Shown here: positions 15,694-23,857 of the stretch, in pieces
Layout of the letters: every line of letters begins with the position of its first letter
Position numbering within the stretch: position 1 is the stretch's first letter
DNA from: Dehalococcoidia bacterium UBA1141
GTDB lineage: Bacteria; Chloroflexota; Dehalococcoidia; Lucifugimonadales; UBA3495
Length of the DNA: 32,907 bases
Direction: 5' to 3'
Assembly: GCA_002311385.1 (NCBI GenBank)
Contig: DCAE01000128.1
Location: 110,036-142,942 of the forward strand
The notes under the pieces: generated by a model
Database searches by the model: none
What the model saw: the letters and a program-made list of their open reading frames with translations, nothing else
Told to the model about the DNA's origin: nothing
Made by a program: the position numbers and the translations under genes

Positions 15694-17109
15694 CTAGATT
15701 GGCGGTTTTCGGTTGTGCCAATCGGTGTTTTGTTCGTAGGCATGGGCCACTTTTAGAACCATTTCCTCGGCGAAGGGTTTGCCCACGATTTGAAGGCCCA
15801 TGGGCATGTCGTCGGAACTGAAACCGCAGGGCAACGTCAGCGCTGGTGTCCCGGCCAAGTTAAAGGGACCAGTGAAGCTTATGCGGCCTGCCATACCAGC
15901 GGCTATCTGTTCTTTGCTCTGGAGGCCGGGCTCACTTTCCACCGGCCTAGCGGTCACGTGGCTGCCGGGCAACACCAGCACATCCACCTGCTCCAAGGCG
16001 TCCAAAATCTGCTGCCTCAACATAGCCCGCAGTTTCTGGGCTTTGTAATAGGCTTGGGCGGGAAGAATGATACCGGTAACGAACCGGTACTTGTTGTTGT
16101 GGTCCAGCCGTTGGAAATTGGGCTCGAAAGTGCTGCGGTGAACCGATGCCCATTCCACCAGAATCAGGGCCATGGAGATAAACCCCGCCTGCTCGGTCAA
16201 GGGCAAAGAGACGTCCTGAAAATGGGGCCCCAAATCTCCCAATACTCCTAAAGCAACCGTCACGGCGCTATGGAATTCCGGGTCCAACAAGGGAGAGTCT
16301 ACTTTGTCCCTAATCACGCCAATCTTTATGCCCTGGATATTTCCGTCCAAGGCTTTGAGGTAGTTGGGTACCGGTGTTTTCCAGGTATAGGGGTCACGGG
16401 GGTCATGCCCCGCTATCGCTTGAATAGTCATTGCTGCGTCTTCCACGGACCTGGAAATTGGACCGACGGTGTCCATTGACCAAGAGCCTCCTAGCACGCC
16501 GTGACGGCTGACCCGCCCCCAACTGGGACGCAGACCCACCAGGCCGCTGTTATTGGCGGGGCCGCGGATGGAGCCGCCCGTGTCTTCACCCAAGGACGTG
16601 GCGCAGAGAAACGCCGATGTGGCAGCGCCTGAGCCGCTACTAGAGGTGCCGGGATTGCGCTCCAGGTTCCAGGGATTTCGGGGCGTGCCGTAAGGGTGGT
16701 CGTAAATCTCCGCCATAGCGAATTCGCTCATGTTCAACTTGCCCAGCAGCACGGCACCCGATTCTTTCAGTTTGGCAACTACAGTGGCGTCTTCCAGAGG
16801 CACAAACTCGGAAAGAATCCTAGAGCCGCCGGTGGTGAGGATGTCTGCGGTATTGAACTGGTCTTTTACCGCCACTGGAATCCCATGCATCGGCCCCAAA
16901 TATCCACCTGCGGCTATGGCCCTTTCGGCCTCCCCAGCGGATTTCAGTGCCTGCTCCCTGGTAACGGTGATGTAGGAGTTTAGCTTTCCGTCCAACTGCT
17001 CAATCCGGTCCAAGTATGCTTGAGTGGCTTCCACCGGCGAGACTTCTTTGGAAGCAATCAACCGGGAGAGTTGCGAAGCGGTAAGGAAGGGTATGTCTTG
17101 TTTGTCCAT
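15694..17109 (-). CDS. Amidase signature family hydrolase (1)
   Basis: 471 aa. The amidase-signature Ser-cisSer-Lys triad is visible: Lys82 (VAVKDQF), cis-Ser about 156 (GTSSSGSGAA) and nucleophile Ser180 (GEDTGGSIRGPA). The family includes GatA, urea amidolyase, aryl acylamidases and nitrile-pathway amidases. No gatB or gatC is adjacent, so a role in tRNA amidation is unlikely. It is a co-linear paralogue of the amidase at 30866-32293 (same motif positions, shared AYLDRI, KLNLSEL/KLNMSEF and GHDP segments). ATG preceded by AAGGAAA. The 348-bp region upstream is shared with the divergent VOC gene. Confidence 0.9.
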   Translation of the reverse strand: MDKQDIPFLTASQLSRLIASKEVSPVEATQAYLDRIEQLDGKLNSYITVTREQALKSAGEAERAIAAGGYLGPMHGIPVAVKDQFNTADILTTGGSRILSEFVPLEDATVVAKLKESGAVLLGKLNMSEFAMAEIYDHPYGTPRNPWNLERNPGTSSSGSGAATSAFLCATSLGEDTGGSIRGPANNSGLVGLRPSWGRVSRHGVLGGSWSMDTVGPISRSVEDAAMTIQAIAGHDPRDPYTWKTPVPNYLKALDGNIQGIKIGVIRDKVDSPLLDPEFHSAVTVALGVLGDLGPHFQDVSLPLTEQAGFISMALILVEWASVHRSTFEPNFQRLDHNNKYRFVTGIILPAQAYYKAQKLRAMLRQQILDALEQVDVLVLPGSHVTARPVESEPGLQSKEQIAAGMAGRISFTGPFNLAGTPALTLPCGFSSDDMPMGLQIVGKPFAEEMVLKVAHAYEQNTDWHNRKPPI

Positions 17110-17257
17110 GATTTTCCTTATCCTATGTCAGCAATCGTCATATCTGCAGAACTATAGGTCGTGGTTTGCTGAAGCGTGATAGCGGATATTCTGTCCCAAG
17201 AAGACACCTGTGTAATACACCCCAGTTTTACACACCGTTGAGGGCCAGAGTACACGA

Positions 17258-17288
17258 TTGACATTCACAAAGGCAAATAGAGTAAAAT
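17258..17288 (+). promoter_or_regulatory. Candidate promoter for the VOC gene
   Basis: TTGACA (17258-17263) and TAAAAT (17283-17288) with a 19-bp spacer, slightly long. Predicted start near 17295 leaves a leader of about 160 nt containing two AAATTAGCT copies and a 12-bp-phased repeat. Confidence 0.45.
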
Positions 17289-17369
17289 TAGCTGACCTGA
17301 CGACCAAATTAGCTAATAAACACAGGTGATATTGCGACCGTGTCGGTTGGCTCATCATTTCATTAAATG

Positions 17370-17417
17370 TTCCGGGAATTATTCCGGGAATGTTTCCGGC
17401 AAAAGTTCCGAGATTCC
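17370..17417 (+). repeat. Four 12-bp-phased TTCCG repeats
   Basis: TTCCGGGAATTA, TTCCGGGAATGT, TTCCGGCAAAAG and TTCCGAGATTCC begin at 17370, 17382, 17394 and 17406. The first two also contain the palindrome TTCCGGGAA. They lie in the leader of the VOC gene, 41 nt before its ATG, and could be an operator array or a decayed minisatellite. Confidence 0.7.
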
Positions 17418-17457
17418 AGGATGCCGGGGCGAAGCAAGAACGACCAGGAGGAAAATC

Positions 17458-17835
17458 ATGGCCACAGTGCTGGATCACACCGTAGTACCCGTGCGAAACC
17501 GTGAAGAAGCGGTGGAGTTTTACAGCCGAATCTTCGATTTTGAAGACCTAGGCGAGGTCGGACCTTTCTTGGCTGTCCGCGTCAACGAGGGATTCACCCT
17601 GGATTTCCGGGACTCCGATGACTTCCGAAGCATACATTACGCTTTCGCCATGGAGCCGGACGAGTTCGAGACGGCCTTCGTCAATATTAAAGATTCCGGG
17701 ATAGCCTACGGTGACAGTCCATTCGCTCAGGATAATATGCAGGGCCCCGGAATGACCATGGGCGCCAAGGGCGTGGGGAAAGCCGTCTATTTCAAAGACC
17801 CCAACGGTCACGTTCTGGAAATCAAGACCTACTAG
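17458..17835 (+). CDS. VOC superfamily (glyoxalase/dioxygenase) protein
   Basis: 125 aa. Two beta-alpha-beta-beta-beta units are apparent. The first begins LDHTVVPVRNREEAVEFYSR with His7 as the likely first metal ligand; the second ends DPNGHVLEIKTY with Glu as the likely last ligand. Family members include glyoxalase I, extradiol dioxygenases and fosfomycin-resistance enzymes; the short single-module form would act as a dimer. I chose ATG 17458 with AGGAGG 6-7 nt upstream over the open extension to 17326. It precedes the CoA-transferase pair on the same strand. Confidence 0.88.
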   Translation: MATVLDHTVVPVRNREEAVEFYSRIFDFEDLGEVGPFLAVRVNEGFTLDFRDSDDFRSIHYAFAMEPDEFETAFVNIKDSGIAYGDSPFAQDNMQGPGMTMGAKGVGKAVYFKDPNGHVLEIKTY

Positions 17836-17915
17836 TCGAATTTGGGGCCAGCGAGGAATCGCTTTGGCTGCGCTGGCCCAGCATTTCCTATCCGTTTATT
17901 GCTTAACCCAAGCTA

Positions 17916-19154
17916 TTGTCTACACAAGCACAACAACAGCCGCTTACCGGTATTCGAGTTCTCGACCTTTCCGGTCCCATGGGCGTCTATTGCGGCAAGC
18001 TGATGGCCGACATGGGGGCCGATGTGGTCAAAGTCGAACCTCCCGGCGGCGATAGCATGCGGCGCATCGGGCCTTTTCTTAGTCACCGAACAGGCTACAG
18101 TGCAAGCAACAGCGAAAGCAGCCTCCACTGGCTGCATTTCAACACCAATAAGCGCAGCATAACCTTGAACATAGCCACCGCCGACGGCGGGGCCATTCTC
18201 CGCCGCCTTGCATGCGGCGCGGATGTTTTATTGGAAACGTTCCCGCCGGGCTACATGGAATCTTTGGGTCTGGGATTTGCCAGCCTCGAGGCCGAAAATC
18301 CCGGGTTGATTTACGCCTCTGTAACACCTTTTGGGCAAACCGGCTCGAATAAAGACTTCAAGGCTTCCGATTTGGTGGGACTGGCCATGGGTGGCTACCT
18401 TTACGTTACCGGCTGGCCCCACACGCCGCCCACCCGATTATGGGGGTCCCAAGCTTATCACACTGCGTCCAACCGCGCCTACATCGCCATTTTGATTGCC
18501 ATCTACCACCGCTTGGCCACCGGATTGGGGCAGCAGGTAGACGTTTCGATGCAGGAAACGGTGGCAGCCACCACCGAACACGTCAACACTGCCTATAACT
18601 ACGACCATGTTCCGGCCGTCCGTTGCGGCTTCCGCCACGGTGGCCAATTCATCGCCACTTGGCGGTGCAAAGACGGATATGTGAGCATCACCACCAACAC
18701 CCAGCAGGCCTGGGACGACCTCAGAAGCTGGATGCTGCGAGACGGCATGGCTGGCGACCTGATGGACCCCCGATACGATGACCGCTTTATCCTGCGTGGG
18801 GACCTATCCAGCCACATAGAGGGACTTATTCAGGCATGGGCGCTGAACCACACTCGCCGAGAGATAGCGGATTGGGGTCAAGACCACCATCATCCCTGGG
18901 GTCCCGTGGTCACCGAAGATGAAATATTGGAGAATGAACAGCTTCGGGAGCGGGGATTTTTTATTAAGAGCAATAATCAGGGCTCCGAACCAGCCCTTGT
19001 ATATCCTGGCGCACCCTACAAATTCTCGCAGTCATCCTGGCAGTTTCGGCATGCCGCACCTGACGCTGGCCAGCACAATCAGGATATTTATTGCGGCGAG
19101 TTGGGTTTTACGGTTAGCGATCTGGAAGCGCTGTCTGCCGCAAGGGCTATCTAA
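17916..19154 (+). CDS. Family III (CaiB/BaiF) CoA-transferase, catalytic Asp position altered
   Basis: 412 aa. The N-terminal pattern GIRVLDLSGPMGVYCGKLMA and GADVVKVEPPGGD, and the segment HRLATGLGQQVDVSMQE, are diagnostic of the formyl-CoA transferase family. In active members an Asp about 21 residues before the TG.GQ motif carries the acyl group; the equivalent residue here is Tyr181 (next to His182, in QAYHTASNRA). The neighbouring gene keeps the Asp. The start is TTG with no clear Shine-Dalgarno, the best choice because the conserved strand begins 12 codons later and no ATG precedes it. With the next gene, 52 bp away, it may form a heteromeric enzyme. Confidence 0.88.
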   Translation: MSTQAQQQPLTGIRVLDLSGPMGVYCGKLMADMGADVVKVEPPGGDSMRRIGPFLSHRTGYSASNSESSLHWLHFNTNKRSITLNIATADGGAILRRLACGADVLLETFPPGYMESLGLGFASLEAENPGLIYASVTPFGQTGSNKDFKASDLVGLAMGGYLYVTGWPHTPPTRLWGSQAYHTASNRAYIAILIAIYHRLATGLGQQVDVSMQETVAATTEHVNTAYNYDHVPAVRCGFRHGGQFIATWRCKDGYVSITTNTQQAWDDLRSWMLRDGMAGDLMDPRYDDRFILRGDLSSHIEGLIQAWALNHTRREIADWGQDHHHPWGPVVTEDEILENEQLRERGFFIKSNNQGSEPALVYPGAPYKFSQSSWQFRHAAPDAGQHNQDIYCGELGFTVSDLEALSAARAI

Positions 19155-19206
19155 GAATGCAGTTTCTGATTAGCCCACCGGTTATGTCTCTCACTTTGGA
19201 ATCGCT

Positions 19207-20469
19207 GTGACCGCAGACCCGCAAATTCACGCTGGCATGGCACTGAAAGGGATTCGAGTCTTGGACTTTACTTGGATTCATGCCGGCCCTTCGGCAACCC
19301 GTATACTGTGCGACCAGGGGGCAGAGGTCATCAAGGTCGAGTCCAACCAAGCCTTGGCAGTGGTCGGCGGTCCTGCCTCCAGGACCGCCAGAGGCTTAGG
19401 CCAACGGAACAACTGGAACGCCGGCAAACTCTCCATATCCCTGAACATGAAAACACCGGAGGCCTTGGACATCGCCAAAACACTGGTGTCCGTCTGCGAT
19501 GTGGTGGCAGAGAACTTCAGCGGCCGGGTGATGCCAGGATGGGGAATGGACTATGACAACATCCGCCGGATCCGGCCCGATGCAATCATGCTGAGCATGT
19601 CTGGGTTTGGGCGCACTGGGCCGTGGATGGACCGGGTTAGCTACGGTCAGACTCTTCAGGCAATATCCGGTTTCACTCACCTCACAGGATTTCCCGGCAC
19701 CGACCCCAGCGGCCCGGCCAGTGCCTACAGCGATGCCGTGGGCGGGATGGCAGGGGCACAAGCCGTGCTCTTGGCTTTGATTCACCGGTCCCGCACCGGC
19801 CAAGGCCAGTGGATCGACCTTTCCCAATTCGAGTCACTGTCCGCCCTTCTTGACACTCTAATTTTGGAAACCAGCGCTGAAAATAAATCTGGAGCGTCCC
19901 AGTCAAAGAACCCTCAATCAAACCTCCAACGTAGGAACGGCAACCGGCTGCCCCACGGCGGTGGCGCTCCTCACGGAGTTTACCGGTGCCAAGGCGACGA
20001 CCGTTGGATCGCAATCACTGTTTTTACAGAAAAGGACTGGAGCAGCTTCGTGGGAGCCACGGGCAACCCTCACTGGGCCAAAGATGAGCGCTTCGCTTCC
20101 ATGGCAGGACGGCAACGGCACGCCGATGAATTGGATGGTTTTGTGGAGTCTTGGTCCTTGGAACGCACGGCGGAAGAGGCCATGGCAGCGTTGCAAGCCG
20201 CAGGGGTTCCTGCTGGAGTGGTCCAGACGGGGGCCGACCTAGCCCACGACGCACATCTACAAGAGCGGGGATTCTTCCGGACAGTACCCGACGCAAAGGG
20301 CGAAATGCGCAAGATTGAGGGGGCGCCCTACAAGTTGTCTAGGACACCGGGCGGGGTCAGCAGGGGAGCGCCTGAATTCGGAGCCGATCAGACCTACGTG
20401 TTGCGGGAAGTTTTGGGCATGACCGACGATGAACTGGCCGATTGCGCTATCGCCGGAGCTTTTGAATAG
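19207..20469 (+). CDS. Family III (CaiB/BaiF) CoA-transferase with catalytic Asp
   Basis: 420 aa. GIRVLDFTWIHAGPSATRIL, GAEVIKVES and HRSRTGQGQWIDLSQFE define the family; Asp176 (AYSDAVGG) sits at the acyl-carrying aspartate position. These enzymes move CoA between carboxylic acids with no energy cost and are common in catabolism of aromatic, carnitine, oxalate and long-chain substrates. Start GTG 19207; ATG 19237 is an alternative 10 codons in. Partner of the preceding CoA-transferase; its 3' end faces the convergent Rieske gene with a 29-bp gap. Confidence 0.9.
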   Translation: MTADPQIHAGMALKGIRVLDFTWIHAGPSATRILCDQGAEVIKVESNQALAVVGGPASRTARGLGQRNNWNAGKLSISLNMKTPEALDIAKTLVSVCDVVAENFSGRVMPGWGMDYDNIRRIRPDAIMLSMSGFGRTGPWMDRVSYGQTLQAISGFTHLTGFPGTDPSGPASAYSDAVGGMAGAQAVLLALIHRSRTGQGQWIDLSQFESLSALLDTLILETSAENKSGASQSKNPQSNLQRRNGNRLPHGGGAPHGVYRCQGDDRWIAITVFTEKDWSSFVGATGNPHWAKDERFASMAGRQRHADELDGFVESWSLERTAEEAMAALQAAGVPAGVVQTGADLAHDAHLQERGFFRTVPDAKGEMRKIEGAPYKLSRTPGGVSRGAPEFGADQTYVLREVLGMTDDELADCAIAGAFE

Positions 20470-20498
20470 CCGGACTAATTCCCGGACTAATTCAATGG

Positions 20499-20807
20499 CT
20501 AGGCTAGGTCTGCTATCAGATGGCCGTCTTGAACGGTCACCGGAAAGGAGAACATTCGGGAGCGGGGGCCGTTTACGCACTCCCCTTGGGTGTGCTCGAA
20601 CCGCCAGCCATGATCCCGGCACATGAAAGCCTTTCCTTCATCGGAAACTCTGGCCCCTTGATGCGGGCAGATCGTAGAGAGAAGCAAGTAACCCTTCTTT
20701 CCGTTGACCAAGTAGTAATGTTCTTCGCCCAGGGTGATGAGCTTCGGAAATTTGGTGAACGAAATCTCGGGTCCTAGGTCAAACTCGGTATCTTGTTGTA
20801 TCGACAT
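20499..20807 (-). CDS. Small Rieske [2Fe-2S] protein
   Basis: 102 aa. The Rieske ligands are Cys47-x-His49 (CPHQG) and Cys63-x-x-His66 (CRDHGW). There is no membrane anchor and no catalytic domain, so it is most likely a soluble electron carrier or the ferredoxin component of an oxygenase. No oxygenase subunit is nearby. I chose ATG 20807 rather than the TTG at 20906 because the promoter at 20895-20923 would start transcription near 20888, inside that extension. The leader of about 80 nt has a small AACGC-AATA-GCGTT hairpin and GGGGAG 14 nt before the ATG. Confidence 0.82.
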   Translation of the reverse strand: MSIQQDTEFDLGPEISFTKFPKLITLGEEHYYLVNGKKGYLLLSTICPHQGARVSDEGKAFMCRDHGWRFEHTQGECVNGPRSRMFSFPVTVQDGHLIADLA

Positions 20808-20894
20808 TGCTAAAAGAAAAACTCCCCTAACGCTATTGCGTTGTGAAGTATTTTTGCTTCGGGCTTTTTCGGTATTTTCGTGAAAGTCAAAGGC

Positions 20895-20923
20895 AGTATA
20901 GCTCAACTACCTATACCTCTCAA
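20895..20923 (-). promoter_or_regulatory. Promoter for the Rieske gene
   Basis: On the minus strand TTGAGA (20918-20923) and TATACT (20895-20900) are 17 bp apart, each matching consensus at five of six positions. Confidence 0.6.
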
Positions 20924-21079
20924 TCAGCCGCACAGTGAAATGGACACTAAATTAGGTTGTTTTTCAGCGCAATAATAGCGTAATACCACGGTGGATCAGG
21001 CGTCTCGCAGCCATTCAGCCAACCCCGCCAAAATTGTTAAGACGGCCATAACTGTCTTATGTCTGATTCCTTTGGGCAC

Positions 21080-21109
21080 TTGACACCAATAAAATGGGGC
21101 AATTATAAT
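21080..21109 (+). promoter_or_regulatory. Full-consensus sigma-70 type promoter for pyrG
   Basis: TTGACA (21080-21085) and TATAAT (21104-21109), both perfect, separated by 18 bp. Start near 21116 gives a leader of about 135 nt. It is the best promoter match in the window, as expected for an essential gene. Confidence 0.8.
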
Positions 21110-21183
21110 TGTGGGTAGCAACTTTTTTCCCCTCGGAACTCTTGTTCCACCTTGCCTGTAAGCTCCAAGGTGAGCGCCAAGCA

Positions 21184-21218
21184 GTTTTGTTAGTTAATCA
21201 TTTTAGCTATAACAAAAC
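21184..21218 (+). promoter_or_regulatory. AT-rich hairpin in the pyrG leader
   Basis: GTTTTGTTA (21184-21192) and TAACAAAAC (21210-21218) form a perfect 9-bp stem 32 nt before the pyrG start. A second small stem, GGAAC-TCTT-GTTCC, lies earlier in the leader. No U-tract follows, so attenuation is not obvious. Confidence 0.4.
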
Positions 21219-21250
21219 ATCTCCTCGACCAGAATCTTTAGCGTAGGTTC

Positions 21251-22891
21251 ATGCCCACAAAGTTTATTTTCGTTACCGGGGGCGTAGTCAGTTCAATCGG
21301 CAAAGGGATTAGCGTCGCATCCATCGGACGCATCCTAAAAAGCCGAGGCTTAACCGTCACCGTTCTCAAGTTGGATCCTTACCTCAATGTTGACCCAGGT
21401 ACCATGTCCCCCTATCAACATGGTGAGGTTTTCGTGACGGCTGATGGCGGAGAGACCGATTTGGACTTGGGGCATTACGAGCGATTCATAGACATAGAGC
21501 TAACACGATCCTCAAACCTTACTGCTGGCCAAGTTTACCTCAACCTAATCGCCAAGGAACGCAACGGCGATTTCTTGGGTGGCACCATACAGTCCATCCC
21601 CCACGTGACCAACGAAATAAAAAAACAAATCATCTCGTTAGCCGAAGAATCTCAAGCAGAGGTTGTGGTGGTGGAGGTCGGGGGCACGGTGGGCGATATC
21701 GAGGGGCTACCGTTCCTTGAAGCCATTCGGCAAATCCGTAACGATGTGGGCCGAGACAATGTCTTCTACGTCCATCTAACGTTGCTTCCATATATTTCGG
21801 CGGCCAAAGAATTGAAGACCAAACCCACTCAACATAGCGTTCGAGAACTGAGAGCCATTGGAATCCAACCCGACGCAATTTTGTGCCGGAGCGACCTGCC
21901 AGTGCCTGACTCCATCCGTGAAAAGATTTCGTTGTTTTGCGATGTGCCAGGAAAAGCAGTGATACCTCTGGAAACCGTAGATAACGTTTACAAGATTCCC
22001 CTGATTCTCGAGGATTCGGGCTTAGGCGAGATAATGCTAGAAGCCTTAGACATTCAGGGACACCCCAGGGACATGGCCGATTGGTCGGCCATGGTACAAC
22101 GGATGAGCGAAATTACGGAAAAGGTAACCATTGCCTTAGTCGGCAAATACGTCGAATATCCCGATTCATATTTATCAGTGAAAGAGGCCCTCCGCCACGC
22201 GGGCTTGGCCCACGGCCGGGACATAGATATTCAATGGGTTCACTCCGAAGACATCGAGAAGGAAGGGCCGGACGCTTTGCTCTCCTCAGCCTGCGGAATA
22301 GTGGTTCCCGGAGGGTTCGGGCCCAGAGGCGTAGAGGGGATGGTCGACACTGTGCGTTATGCCAGGGAGCACAACGTCCCATACTTGGGTCTTTGCCTGG
22401 GTCTGCAGGTGATGATTATCGACTGGGCTCGCAGCATCATGGGCCTGGAGGGAGCCAACTCTTCCGAGCTTGATCCCGATACGAAACACCCGGTGATTCA
22501 CATCATGGAAGACCAGCGGTCGGTGACCGCCAAGGGTGGGACCATGCGCTTGGGTTCTTACCCGTGCGTACCTCAAGAGAACACTGCGACGATGGCGGCC
22601 TACCAATGCGCCGAAGTCCATGAGCGCCATCGCCATCGCTTCGAGATTAACAACGTTTATCGGGAAGCGTTGATTAATTCGGGTCTGGTTATTGGCGGTA
22701 TTTCTCCCGATGGCAATCTGGTAGAAACCGGGGAAGTTAGAGATCACCCTTTCATGGTCGGTGTGCAGTTCCACCCGGAGTTTCAGTCAAGACCCGACCG
22801 CCCTCATCCCCTGTTTGATAATTTTATCTGCACCGCAAAAGACACGATTCGGGAAGGCGCCCAAAGGCCGTTGCCTCTAGATAGCGTTTAG
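21251..22891 (+). CDS. pyrG: CTP synthase
   Basis: 546 aa, the usual length. CTP synthase makes CTP from UTP, ATP and glutamine. The N-terminal synthetase domain opens KFIFVTGGVVSSIGKGI with the P-loop-like region and LKLDPYLNVDPGTMSP; the GATase class I domain has Cys382 (GLCLGLQ), His508 and Glu510 (FHPEF). All catalytic residues are present. Transcribed from the consensus promoter at 21080. Start ATG matches the family's conserved N-terminus. Confidence 0.97.
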   Translation: MPTKFIFVTGGVVSSIGKGISVASIGRILKSRGLTVTVLKLDPYLNVDPGTMSPYQHGEVFVTADGGETDLDLGHYERFIDIELTRSSNLTAGQVYLNLIAKERNGDFLGGTIQSIPHVTNEIKKQIISLAEESQAEVVVVEVGGTVGDIEGLPFLEAIRQIRNDVGRDNVFYVHLTLLPYISAAKELKTKPTQHSVRELRAIGIQPDAILCRSDLPVPDSIREKISLFCDVPGKAVIPLETVDNVYKIPLILEDSGLGEIMLEALDIQGHPRDMADWSAMVQRMSEITEKVTIALVGKYVEYPDSYLSVKEALRHAGLAHGRDIDIQWVHSEDIEKEGPDALLSSACGIVVPGGFGPRGVEGMVDTVRYAREHNVPYLGLCLGLQVMIIDWARSIMGLEGANSSELDPDTKHPVIHIMEDQRSVTAKGGTMRLGSYPCVPQENTATMAAYQCAEVHERHRHRFEINNVYREALINSGLVIGGISPDGNLVETGEVRDHPFMVGVQFHPEFQSRPDRPHPLFDNFICTAKDTIREGAQRPLPLDSV

Positions 22892-23115
22892 AACAGGCGG
22901 CGAATGAGACCTATCCAATTTTATCAATATATTCCATAGTCCCTGTTCTACCGCCAGCCGGTTTTCCGATTCCCACCTTTTAATCTTTACAACAGAACTA
23001 CAAAAAACCATGAATATCTATCACCGGCATGACACTAGTATCGGGCATCAACGTCCCGTCTTCTCTCGTAGGATCAATACACGTAATTTCTATCTTGGTT
23101 CTGGAAGGTAATGAA

Positions 23116-23775
23116 GTGAAGCTATTTTTAGACACGGCAAATATTCAAGACATACGCGACGGCGCTAGGATGGGTGTCATTAATGGCGTTACAACCAATC
23201 CGTCTCTGGCTGCCTCTCAAGGCATCAGCGACGCCGAAGGCTATAAAACCGCTGTTCGGGAGATATCCGATATCGTGGATGGCCCGATTTCAGTTGAGGT
23301 CACCAGCCTAGACGCTGCTGGCATGATTGCCGAGGGTCGAGACATAGCGAGCTGGATACCCAACCCTTGGGTGAAGATTCCCAGCACCTTGGAAGGCTTT
23401 GAAGCGATTTCTACCCTTGCTTCGGAAGGGATAAAAATCAACCAGACATTGTGCTTCTCTGCAAACCAGGCTTTGCTGGGAGCCCAAGCGGGCTCGACAG
23501 CGGTCAGCCCTTTCGTTGGCCGTTTGGACGACATCGGACAGGTAGGTATGAACTTGGTGTCCGAGATTGTCGAGTTGTACAAGCTACACGACATCAAAAC
23601 TCAAGTGCTGGCAGCATCCATTCGCCACAGCCTTCATTGCTTGATGGCGGCCAAAGCAGGTGCGCATATTGCTACTGTGCCCTACAAAGTCTTGCTGCAA
23701 ATGGTCCAGCATCCACTTACGGATTCGGGAATGGCGAAGTTCATGGAAGACTGGAAGAAGGCAGGCGACAGATGA
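23116..23775 (+). CDS. tal: Transaldolase (small, TalC/FSA-like type)
   Basis: 219 aa. Moves a dihydroxyacetone unit between sugar phosphates in the pentose phosphate pathway; close relatives are fructose-6-phosphate aldolases. The N-terminus MKLFLDTANIQDIRDG, the GVTTNPSL motif, the Schiff-base lysine Lys87 (VKIPSTLEG), NQTLCFSANQAL and C-terminal HPLTDSGMAKFMEDWKK are all diagnostic. I chose GTG 23116 because GGAAGG lies 8 nt upstream and the family starts exactly here; the open extension to 23029 is not conserved. Transaldolase versus F6P aldolase cannot be separated by eye. Confidence 0.92.
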   Translation: MKLFLDTANIQDIRDGARMGVINGVTTNPSLAASQGISDAEGYKTAVREISDIVDGPISVEVTSLDAAGMIAEGRDIASWIPNPWVKIPSTLEGFEAISTLASEGIKINQTLCFSANQALLGAQAGSTAVSPFVGRLDDIGQVGMNLVSEIVELYKLHDIKTQVLAASIRHSLHCLMAAKAGAHIATVPYKVLLQMVQHPLTDSGMAKFMEDWKKAGDR

Positions 23776-23803
23776 CCCAGGATGGCAACTAAGTCATCCA
23801 AAA

Positions 23804-23836
23804 CTAGACACCCGGCAAGTAGCCCAGCGTGTCTAG
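23804..23836 (+). other. Hairpin just upstream of rho
   Basis: CTAGACAC (23804-23811) and GTGTCTAG (23829-23836) form a perfect 8-bp stem with a 17-nt loop, ending 12 nt before the rho ribosome-binding GAGG. It could separate tal from rho or take part in rho autoregulation. Confidence 0.5.
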
Positions 23837-23857
23837 GACAAAAATCTTGAGGTGAGC

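Noticed and set aside
22890..22949. AGAACAGG...CCTGTTCT inverted repeat after pyrG as a terminator
   Set aside because: The loop is about 44 nt and no T-tract follows; too weak to call.
23029..23115. Longer transaldolase N-terminus
   Set aside because: Not conserved; GTG 23116 has a clear GGAAGG and begins with the family's first strand.
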